From JBKBII01 sp046299415 (GTDB lineage: Bacteria > Pseudomonadota > Gammaproteobacteria > Ectothiorhodospirales > Ectothiorhodospiraceae), in NCBI GenBank assembly GCA_046299415.1, contig JBKBII010000006.1, forward strand, positions 114,489 to 178,488: DNA of 64,000 nucleotides. Direction: 5' to 3'. The position numbers and the translations under genes are program-made. This document shows positions 8,488 through 16,352 of the stretch, piece by piece (the first letter of the stretch is position 1; each line of letters opens with the position of its first letter). The notes under the pieces are model-generated. The model had not been told where the DNA came from and did no database searches. It saw only the letters and a program-made list of their open reading frames with translations.

Positions 8488-8906
8488 GTGGACTTGGGGA
8501 CAAGTTAGCGGCTGGCGTGCGCGATGTGATGGCTCAGCAGGACGGTAGCGAAGAGAAAAAGGGGGCGTCTCAGTCCCCTGAGAAGACGGCAACATCAGTC
8601 GCAAAGTCCGCTGCGACGCGACATCCTGCTGCGCGAAAGACAGCAGCGCGTAGACCTGCGACGGCTCAGGCACCGGCGACGTCGTCGAACAAGGCCGCTG
8701 AGAAGCCAACAGCGTCGTCATCTGCAAGGCCTGTTCCCAAGCATCGCGCGCGAACCAGTCAAACTAAGACGAGTCCTGCGCACGCCACCAGAGCAGGTTC
8801 TGTGGTGAAGAACATCGATACCGATAGTGCTGAAGTGGCTGTCGATGGAAAGGCGGGCCGCGTGCGGCATCAGCCAAAATTCCCCGAACGTGTCTGGCCC
8901 GATTAA
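8484..8906 (+). CDS. mcdB: Alpha-McdB, carboxysome adaptor for McdA
   Basis: This 140-residue protein has strong composition bias: a short N-terminal helix (MSGLGDKLAAGVRDVMAQQ), about 90 residues rich in Ala, Lys, Thr, Ser, Pro and Arg with no hydrophobic core, and a conserved-looking end with a lone tryptophan (KFPERVWPD). This architecture and the position after the ParA gene fit alpha-McdB, which coats carboxysomes and stimulates McdA; a C-terminal tryptophan has been reported as important in that family. The start ATG overlaps the mcdA stop (ATGA) and has GAGGAGG upstream. The call rests mainly on context and architecture because McdB sequences diverge fast. Confidence 0.82.
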   Translation: MSGLGDKLAAGVRDVMAQQDGSEEKKGASQSPEKTATSVAKSAATRHPAARKTAARRPATAQAPATSSNKAAEKPTASSSARPVPKHRARTSQTKTSPAHATRAGSVVKNIDTDSAEVAVDGKAGRVRHQPKFPERVWPD

Positions 8907-9689
8907 AAATCCGTCAACATGCCTGCGGCCGAAAGTCTGCGCGCAGTTCAGTCAAAGGTGACGTTTTTGGGGTCCGGCTGATGGGCGTTGTCGCAGTGCG
9001 AGGTCTTCGTGGGTGATGGCGCGACGTGAACCCGGCGCCACGTGAACCCAAGGCGTGCGGCGGGCCTGGGGCGTGCGGGCTGAATCGAAGAAGGCGCAAG
9101 CAATACGGTGAACAGGCGCTGGAACTTTGCGATGTGACGACCCGTGGCGTGTTCGGAAGTCCGTGTTGGCACGGATTTGCGACGGGCGAATGATGATCGC
9201 GAGCAGGCGGATTCGAATCTCAGCGTCGCGAACTGGGTGCAGCGGCGTTCAACGGATATTGTCACGCTGACCAGACGTCGTCGGCCCGCGGGATCAGGCG
9301 GTGTTGACTTCGGGCTGCTCTGAATGGGTTCGCGTCCTGGACTGACCAGGCCACGCGATCGAGAACCGCGATACGCGATTGGCGTCATGTTCCAACAGCT
9401 TCGGTTCGTTGGAGTACGCATCCCCAGCGGTGTCTGAGCGGAGGGGTAAACCGTATTGGATTTTCGGGCCAGGGCATTCGCGAAAGCGTGCCGTGAGTGG
9501 GACGCGGTGCGCGGTGTTCGGTGTGTGATCCGCTTGAGCCGGCAAACCGTTAACCGCGAGTGCGATCACTGCGCGACGCAGGAATACGCCCGGGGAGCCA
9601 TTTATTAACTGTTTTGCTGGGGCACGGAAGCTTTATGTATCCACGCTCCTGCCGCAAAGACGAGAACTCGCTTTCGAGGATAGGTACCG
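8907..9689 (+). other. Long non-coding gap between mcdB and cbbQ
   Basis: There are 783 bases without a recognisable gene on either strand. The open frames here are arginine/proline-rich and look like chance frames in GC-rich DNA. No clear terminator hairpin is seen. A promoter for cbbQ/cbbO is expected near the right end, where the sequence becomes more AT-rich (about 9598-9640), but I cannot define its boxes. Confidence 0.4.
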
Positions 9690-10496
9690 ATGAGTGTCAC
9701 GATTGACGATTACCGCGTTCGACATGACGTGTATTACCGCGAAGTTCGCGATGAGGTTTCGCTTTTTGAAGCGGCCTATGGAGTACGCATGCCGATCATG
9801 CTCAAGGGGCCGACGGGTTGCGGCAAGACGCGATTTATCGAGTACATGGCCAAAAAGCTTGATCGCCCGTTGGTGACCGTTGCCTGCAACGAGGACATGA
9901 CCGCGGCGGATCTCGTGGGTCGATATTTGCTCGATTCTTCGGGTGCAACGGTTTGGCAGGATGGTCCACTGACGCTTTCTGCGCGATACGGCGCGATCTG
10001 TTACCTCGATGAAGTCGTCGAGGCGCGCCAAGACACGACGGTTGTGATTCATCCTCTGACTGATAATCGCCGTGTTTTGCCTCTCGACAAGAAGGGGGAA
10101 GTGGTTGAAGCACATCCCGATTTTCAGGTCGTGATTTCTTACAATCCGGGCTACCAGAGCCTGATGAAAGACCTAAAACAGTCGACAAAACAGCGTTTTG
10201 GAGCGTTGGACTTCAACTATCCCGAGCATGATGTCGAGGTTGAGATCGTGATGCACGAGAGTCGTGTATCGAAGGACGTCGCGGACAAGTTGGTATCGAT
10301 CGCCGAACGTGCGCGCAACCTCAAGGGTCATGGACTCGATGAGGGGATTTCGACGCGCATGCTGGTATACGCGGGTTCGTTGATCACTCAGAAGGTTGCA
10401 CCGATCGATGCCTGTCGTATGGCATTGGTGCGCCCTATCACTGATGATCCTGATATGCGTGATGCGCTTGACGCAGCTGTCACCACTTATTTCTGA
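9690..10496 (+). CDS. cbbQ: Rubisco activase AAA+ subunit CbbQ
   Basis: This 268-residue MoxR-type AAA+ ATPase works as a hexamer with CbbO to remove inhibitory sugar phosphates from form I Rubisco. Visible motifs: Walker A GPTGCGKT at residues 40-47, TVACNEDMTAADLVGRYLL, Walker B ICYLDEV, sensor-type VVISYNPGYQ, and the arginine-finger region STKQRFGAL. Length matches the family (about 265-270). GAGGATAGGTACC lies upstream of the ATG. It is followed after 88 bases by cbbO. A pair downstream of a cso operon is the usual place for the carboxysome-linked (type 2) CbbQO. Confidence 0.96.
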   Translation: MSVTIDDYRVRHDVYYREVRDEVSLFEAAYGVRMPIMLKGPTGCGKTRFIEYMAKKLDRPLVTVACNEDMTAADLVGRYLLDSSGATVWQDGPLTLSARYGAICYLDEVVEARQDTTVVIHPLTDNRRVLPLDKKGEVVEAHPDFQVVISYNPGYQSLMKDLKQSTKQRFGALDFNYPEHDVEVEIVMHESRVSKDVADKLVSIAERARNLKGHGLDEGISTRMLVYAGSLITQKVAPIDACRMALVRPITDDPDMRDALDAAVTTYF

Positions 10497-10584
10497 TGCG
10501 CGGTACTGGTGAATTGCGCGGTTTGATGTCGGTCACGGTGAGTCCCGCAGACGGTCGTGATCCCGGCCTGTGCAAGGGGCGAAC

Positions 10585-12906
10585 ATGAGCTCGTCGCTGG
10601 ATGATTTCAAGGAGCAGATCGAGACCTTGCCTGAGGTCGCTCGAGCCGCCCTGCATGAGCGATTCGATGATGCTCGCCGGGTGTTCAGTCCGCGCGGGCT
10701 CGAAAAAATTTATGTCGACGGTGCGCGGGCCCTGGCGAGTCTGGGGCGCGGCGATCAACTCGTTGTCGATTTTATCGACGGCGCTCCGCATTTGGCCGAG
10801 CGCCTGGGTGAGGACGCCGTACAGGATGTGATCTCGACTGCAATTCGCCTAGTGTCGAAGACATCTGCGGTCGTGATCGGTTTGCTGATTGCTTCAGCGC
10901 CGCGGGTGGGTGAACGATTTGGTGATCGTGATCTGTTGCAGGGCTATCTGCGACTGATCGATCATCTCGCCGCACAAGCTCCGCGGGGGCTTCGCGGCCT
11001 GCTCGAGCATATCGATGAGTTGCTGGATATCCTGACATTGGGAGGCTTGCGTCGCTGGGCGTCGTTCGGCGCGCAGGCGCACCGCACGGATCTCGAGGCG
11101 CAGCTTGCGTACTTCTCGCTGGAATCTGCGGATTCAAAGGCGGTCTTGCAGCGCGAGCGACGCGGAACGCTGTTCGTCGATGTTCAGCGGCGTTTGAACA
11201 TTTATCTGCGGGCTTTGTGGGGGCGCGACTTTTTCATGCGCCCAACATCGGGTGACTATGAGTCACGTGAGGGTTATCGGCCATATATCGAGGGTTTTAC
11301 GATCTTCTTGCCTGATGCTTACGATGCCGATGTGGATCGCGGCGTCACGGCACTCGATCATTTTCGAGCGGCGGCAGCGCATGCGGCAGCGCATCAGGTT
11401 TTGACGACGGATGTTTTGCCACATGATGAGCCCAAAGGCGTCTTTGGCGCGTTGGTTGAACTGTTCGAGGACTACCGCATCGAGGCGCTTGCGATGCAGC
11501 GTTTTCCGGGATTGCGGGCCTTGTGGGCGCGATGGCATACGGCGCGAGCGGCTGACGGTGATGCGCCAGCAGTGTTGATGGCGCGCACGGCGCGGGCGTT
11601 GTTCGACCCGGACTATCGCGATGCACACGAATGGATTGCGCAGGTGCGGGAGATCGTTCGGGCGGCTCCCCCGCTCGACAGTGAACGTTGGGCCTGGAAT
11701 GTTGCGGAACAGGCGACACGTTATTTTCCTGATGCGATAGCGAGCGCTCGCGCGCTGACGTTTGATGTCGGATACCGTGACGACAACCGTTATATCTGGC
11801 AAGTCGGTAAGAAGGACTCTGTCGACGAGTCCGTTGATCTCGGTGTTTTTGGTCAGAAACGCCGATATGTGTCGTTGATGGAAATGATCAATACGCTGGA
11901 CAACCCGTTCGCGAACGATGAGTCGGACGAGATCTGGGTTTTGGCGACTGAGTTTTATCGTGATGGTGAAGATACGAGTATCAATGCGCAGGAAGGTAAG
12001 CCTCCCGTGTCACTGCCGTTCCGCTATCACGAGTTTGATTATCAAACTCAGCTTGAGCGGCCTGATTGGTGCACGCTCGTCGAAAAGCGGCCCGTGCTTG
12101 GCGACGTCGATGTGATCGACAGTGTCGTCGAGCGCCATCGTCCGATCCTGACGCGCTTGAAGTTTTTGATCGAGTCATTGCAACCTCAAGGTGTTCAGAG
12201 GCTGCGCAAGCAGGTGGATGGGGAAGAATTCGATCTGAATGCGTTGATTGAGGCGACGATTGATCGCCGAAGCGGACACACGCCTTCGGAGAGGGTTTAT
12301 TTGCGCAATCGTCGGCATGTGCGTGACTTATCAGTGTTGCTGTTGATCGATTTGTCTGAGTCGACCAATGAGAAAGTCAAAGGTAGCGACGTGTCGGTGC
12401 TGGAATTGGCGCGAGATGCTGCCGTGCTGCTAGCAGGTGCACTCGACAAGATCGGTGATCCGTTCGCGATTCATGGATTTGATTCCGCGGGCCGGCATGA
12501 CGTCGAGTATTTCCGCTTCAAGGATTTCGATGAGCCCTTCCGTGATCGCGCAAAGGCTCGCTTGGCGGGTATGACCGGACAACTGTCGACTCGGATGGGT
12601 ACGGCGATTCGGCATGCCGGCGCAATTCTGGAGCGTCGGGCGTCGTCGCGGAAAATTTTGCTGGTGTTGACCGATGGTGAGCCGGCGGACACCGACGTTC
12701 GCGATCCGCAGTACCTGAAGTTCGACGCCAAACGCGCGGTCGAGGAGGTCGGTCGGATAGGCGTTCAGACATTCTGTATCTCGCTCGATCCACAGGCCGA
12801 CGAATACGTCGAGCGAATCTTCGGGTCTAGGCGTTTCTTGGTGATCGACGATGTGCAGCGATTGCCGGATCGCCTACCGCTTCTCTATGGCGCGTTGACG
12901 CGTTGA
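10585..12906 (+). CDS. cbbO: Rubisco activase adaptor CbbO (VWA domain)
   Basis: CbbO bridges the CbbQ hexamer and Rubisco through a C-terminal von Willebrand A domain. The 773-residue protein has a long helical N-terminal part (1-570) with no catalytic motif, then a VWA domain beginning around residue 580 with an intact MIDAS start Asp-Leu-Ser-Glu-Ser at 589-593 (LLLIDLSEST), a TRMGTAIRHAG threonine loop and the ILLVLTDGEPAD segment that supplies the last metal ligand. Length is typical. The ATG at 10585 has AAGGGGCGAAC upstream and was preferred to a GTG at 10570. Confidence 0.95.
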   Translation: MSSSLDDFKEQIETLPEVARAALHERFDDARRVFSPRGLEKIYVDGARALASLGRGDQLVVDFIDGAPHLAERLGEDAVQDVISTAIRLVSKTSAVVIGLLIASAPRVGERFGDRDLLQGYLRLIDHLAAQAPRGLRGLLEHIDELLDILTLGGLRRWASFGAQAHRTDLEAQLAYFSLESADSKAVLQRERRGTLFVDVQRRLNIYLRALWGRDFFMRPTSGDYESREGYRPYIEGFTIFLPDAYDADVDRGVTALDHFRAAAAHAAAHQVLTTDVLPHDEPKGVFGALVELFEDYRIEALAMQRFPGLRALWARWHTARAADGDAPAVLMARTARALFDPDYRDAHEWIAQVREIVRAAPPLDSERWAWNVAEQATRYFPDAIASARALTFDVGYRDDNRYIWQVGKKDSVDESVDLGVFGQKRRYVSLMEMINTLDNPFANDESDEIWVLATEFYRDGEDTSINAQEGKPPVSLPFRYHEFDYQTQLERPDWCTLVEKRPVLGDVDVIDSVVERHRPILTRLKFLIESLQPQGVQRLRKQVDGEEFDLNALIEATIDRRSGHTPSERVYLRNRRHVRDLSVLLLIDLSESTNEKVKGSDVSVLELARDAAVLLAGALDKIGDPFAIHGFDSAGRHDVEYFRFKDFDEPFRDRAKARLAGMTGQLSTRMGTAIRHAGAILERRASSRKILLVLTDGEPADTDVRDPQYLKFDAKRAVEEVGRIGVQTFCISLDPQADEYVERIFGSRRFLVIDDVQRLPDRLPLLYGALTR

Positions 12907-13919
12907 CGGCTTGACGCGCTGACTCTTCAAGATCACGAATTCCGGCGGCGAATACGCGATTTGAGCTCGTGGTCCGTGTTGGGGCCTCGTGTCGCGCCAA
13001 CGGCTCATGGCGCGTGTTCGTTGATGTACAAACCTGACTCGCGAAGCACCGTCTGTGCTCGCGGGCCGCGTGCAAGGCGTGTAATGGCTGGCCACTGCTA
13101 GGAGGCCAGCATGGCGCCGAGTCGTGGTGGAGTCGAGAGCGCAGCCCTGTCAGTGCGATTCCGTCGCTTTATCCGTCCGCCTTCCCGATCAGCACGGAAG
13201 GTTCACCGATTCGGTTGGTACGACGCTGTCCTAATCAGGGCCCTCCAATGGCGTGGACGACGAGAGCCGCTTGAGCGTTTTTGGGTTGTTGAGCCCTGTT
13301 TGGGGGTCACGTCGACAACGCTTTGCGGCGCAGCTTGTGAATGGTTTGGGTGATTTGTCTTGATATCGCGTTCTAGTGCACGTTAAAAACCCCTAGCCTA
13401 TTGATCCAGAGCACAACGTTGGCGCTCGTCGGAATGGCTGTGACGCGTTGGGCAACGTCTGTGAAAATCGTCCTGGATTTCTCAGTCAAGGCGCGATTGC
13501 GCATCATGATTCTCGATCGGCTTTATGTTCTGACGATGGGTCATCGTTGGCACAGGGCGTCCCCACATTGTGCTAGGCGGCTCTGAGCCGATTCAGAGCT
13601 TTGTCGAGCCCGTGCCTGAAAGCCAGTGTGTGATTGAGGCGACCGGTTGCAGATTCACGATGCCGCCGCTGATGCGCACTTGTGTTCGATGTGGTCCGCT
13701 TATTACGCCCCGTAAACCCCGTCGTTCGATTGATGATCTAGGGGGCGACCAGCAAAAATGTACGAGCCGGCGAGTGCGCCCGGGAACGGCGGTTTGCGAT
13801 TAGGCTGGATGTAACGTTGATTCTTATTTCGCCGATCGGCAGTCATTCGCGCTAGGCAGTACGATGAGCGAACGGGCTTCCGCTTCAGGATGCCAAAACG
13901 ATAAAGGTCAATTTATTCG
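12907..13919 (+). other. Non-coding gap after cbbO with a short hairpin
   Basis: About one kilobase without a recognisable gene. A 7-base-pair inverted repeat GCTGGCC (13087-13093) and GGCCAGC (13104-13110) with a 10-base loop lies 180 bases after the cbbO stop; it lacks a T-run, so terminator function is doubtful. The right end (13850-13919) is more AT-rich and could hold a promoter for the next gene. Confidence 0.4.
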
Positions 13920-14261
13920 ATGAGCCAGACGCCACGACTTCGCCGCACTGGGCCCCCTGCCGCTGGGCAGCGGATCTATGAAGGGTTTCATCAGGACTCG
14001 CACGGATTGACGACGATGGGGCGCGTTGTGCTCGACGCGTGGCTGTTTGAGCTGCTACCGCGGGAGCAGGACTGTGCGGGCTGGTCGATCAATCAGATGC
14101 AAGCGTTGATGGACCGCGTCAATACCTGTTGGGATGAGTATGGACACGTCCCCAGCCGGCTTCCGGACGAATTGCGTGCTCGCCATGCCGAGCTTTACGA
14201 GTGGGCGATGCGTGAAGCCCGCGCGCGTGGCTGGGATCCGACCCTCGACGATAACGATTGA
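13920..14261 (+). CDS. Conserved-looking small protein of unknown function
   Basis: I do not recognise this 113-residue protein. It reads like a real soluble protein: balanced composition, a central segment TTMGRVVLDAWLFELLPREQDCAGWSINQ (given in part), and helices up to the C-terminal GWDPTLDDND. Four tryptophans and two cysteines (CAGW, NTCW) are spread through the middle. AAAGGTC lies upstream of the ATG. It stands alone on the plus strand, a kilobase after cbbO and 810 bases before a binding-protein gene. No transmembrane segment or signal peptide is evident. A link to Rubisco activation or carboxysomes is only suggested by position. Confidence 0.65.
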   Translation: MSQTPRLRRTGPPAAGQRIYEGFHQDSHGLTTMGRVVLDAWLFELLPREQDCAGWSINQMQALMDRVNTCWDEYGHVPSRLPDELRARHAELYEWAMREARARGWDPTLDDND

Positions 14262-15071
14262 CGCGGTGATCGGGGCGGTGGTTCGCGCCGTCTGCTTACG
14301 CTTCTGAGACGGAATTCGAGCCAGAGCGGTCCTTTGTGGTCGAGTGCTTTGGCCCATGTCGCCGGAATTCGAGTCCCAAGCGTCGATGGCCTCGCGCTGT
14401 TGGCGTGATCGTCGCTGCGTCGGCGCGGTTTTTGACGTCGTGAAGGCCGCGCATGGCTGAAACAGCGAGGTCGGGTCTGGCGAGTATTTTTCGCTCGGAT
14501 TTTGGCTCGATTCCGATGCCCCTGTACGGCCGGGGTGCGAAGTCTCGGTTGTGGCCCAATTCTGAGGGACTGAGTAACCCGACGGAATGCGCCGTCGCTG
14601 ATTGACGTCATGTTGAAGCAATGGGTAGGGCGGGGGAGCTGTTTTCGAATACCGCGATGTCGAGGGTGCTTCGGTAGTAGGTCTTGATTCATTCGGTTGG
14701 TCTTCGAGCGAATCCTGATGATGGAATTGGATTTCGGTGGGTATTGCGATTTAGATTGGAAGTAGTGGATGTCGATCGACGATTTCGGCTTGTGGACACG
14801 CGGGTGCGTTAGGTTTGGTCGGTGTCCGCAAACAGGTTCGAGACTTCGTCCTTGATCGCGACTGGAGTGCTAGGAACGGCCATCGCAGTCGAATACCCAG
14901 ATCGATACGTCCCTTGACGCGGAGCAGGCTCGCGATGGGCGCAACGGTGCTGCGGGGGCGCAGGTTTGTCTCGTGACCACCCGGGATCGGGATCCGGAGG
15001 CACGTGAGGCGCGCGACGCTGGAGGGTTTCGTTCTGCTTCGAGGGGTGTCTTGGGCGCGGGCGGAGGATTC
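14262..15071 (+). other. Non-coding gap before the binding-protein gene
   Basis: About 810 bases with no frame resembling a protein on either strand and no clear hairpin terminator. AT-rich patches at 14690-14765 might include a promoter for the downstream pair, but no boxes can be assigned. Confidence 0.35.
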
Positions 15072-16352
15072 ATGACTTCGGAAACAACGAACCGCTCTGC
15101 CCGCCGCCGGATGCTCGTATCGTTGTTCGCTGCGGCGAGTGCCGCATTCGGCTTGGGTCATACGCATCGTGCGCGCTCGGACGTCCGTTTGCCGTTGATT
15201 CGCATCAACGTGCCTGGCCCCGATCTGGCGCCTTTTTTTCCGCTGCGCGTTGTGCAGGCGGGCGGGTTTGATCGCGCGGCCGGCTTTGAATTACAGACGC
15301 GGAGTTATCGATCAGGAGTCGCGGCGCTGCGGGATCTGCGCTTGGGCAATGCCGATTTTGCCGGCGCTGGTTTTCCTGTTTTGCCGTCATTCAACGCAGG
15401 GCTGGAGGGGGAGACGCCATCTCGCGAGCTTGTCGCGGTCGCCAGGCTGACTGCGGGTGCGCCACCGTATCGATTGATGGTGCGTTCTGCGTTGGCCGAG
15501 CGGTTGACGACGATCGCTGACATTAAAGGTACGTCGATCGGTGTTCATGGCGCATCACAGGCGGGCCGGGGGCAGCCGGGAACTTATCTGCAGCGGATCG
15601 CTGAACAATGGTTGGCTGAGCAGGGTTTGGTCTCGGGGCAGGTTCGTTTGGTGTCGCTGGCGCTGTCGTTCGATTCCTTGCGCGCGGCGTTGATCGATCG
15701 TCGGTTGGATTTACTGTTCTGCGAAGAGCCGTTCGCGACGTTTGTGCGCCGCGAGGGTCTGGCGGTGGAGGCGGTCTTTCCCGATGGCCGCGGCGGCAAT
15801 ATCGATGCGCCTGCGAGTGAAGTGACGCTACGCGAGATGGTTGAGCCACGATCCGACAGGTCAGGCGAAGCGTTGATCAATCGCGTGCAAGGCGCAAGGC
15901 TTCCGCCGTCGTCGCGAGATTCGGGCGTGCCGGATGCGGCCTTGCGCTTTGATTCGCCCGATCATTTGCGCGGCGTGGTTTGTGCGACACGAGCGACGGT
16001 CGATGAGCAACCGCAGCGCGTTGCGAACTTACGTTTGGCGATGGATCTGGCGATGACGTGGCTGGCCTTGCGGTCGCCGGACGAATGGATCTCGGCGTTT
16101 GGTCTTGCCGGGTCGGTTCACGCGGCTCTGTTTCAAGAGGTTTTCGAGAGAGAAATGATCCGTTTCCCCGCGCGAGTGGCTTTTGATGCCGATGAATTGG
16201 CCCGAACTCAAGAATTGTTTCAGCAACTGGATTTGCCTTGGAGCGATGCCCTGATCGCGGGGCCGGTGTTGTCCTCAGGCGGTGCGCGAATCGCGCCTGT
16301 GATGAGTGCCGGGTGCCGGGGCCCTGATCATCAGTCGAGCCGTGGTGCTTGA
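15072..16352 (+). CDS. Periplasmic substrate-binding protein, NMT1/THI5 or SsuA/TauA type, no transporter nearby
   Basis: This 426-residue protein starts with a signal region containing arginines before a hydrophobic stretch (SARRRMLVSLFAAASAAFGLG), possibly Tat or Sec. The mature part follows the class of binding proteins for small ions, sulfonates and thiamine precursors: FFPLRVVQAGGFDRAAGFELQ, a RSGVAALRDLRLGNADFAGAG loop, VARLTAGAPPYRLMVRS, IKGTSIGVHG and ALIDRRLDLLFCEEP. The start was set at 15072 after GCGGAGGA. It has no ABC permease or ATPase next to it. Its stop overlaps the start of the GGDEF-EAL gene (TGATG), so it more likely serves as the sensing partner of that protein. The ligand is unknown. 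Confidence 0.8.
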   Translation: MTSETTNRSARRRMLVSLFAAASAAFGLGHTHRARSDVRLPLIRINVPGPDLAPFFPLRVVQAGGFDRAAGFELQTRSYRSGVAALRDLRLGNADFAGAGFPVLPSFNAGLEGETPSRELVAVARLTAGAPPYRLMVRSALAERLTTIADIKGTSIGVHGASQAGRGQPGTYLQRIAEQWLAEQGLVSGQVRLVSLALSFDSLRAALIDRRLDLLFCEEPFATFVRREGLAVEAVFPDGRGGNIDAPASEVTLREMVEPRSDRSGEALINRVQGARLPPSSRDSGVPDAALRFDSPDHLRGVVCATRATVDEQPQRVANLRLAMDLAMTWLALRSPDEWISAFGLAGSVHAALFQEVFEREMIRFPARVAFDADELARTQELFQQLDLPWSDALIAGPVLSSGGARIAPVMSAGCRGPDHQSSRGA

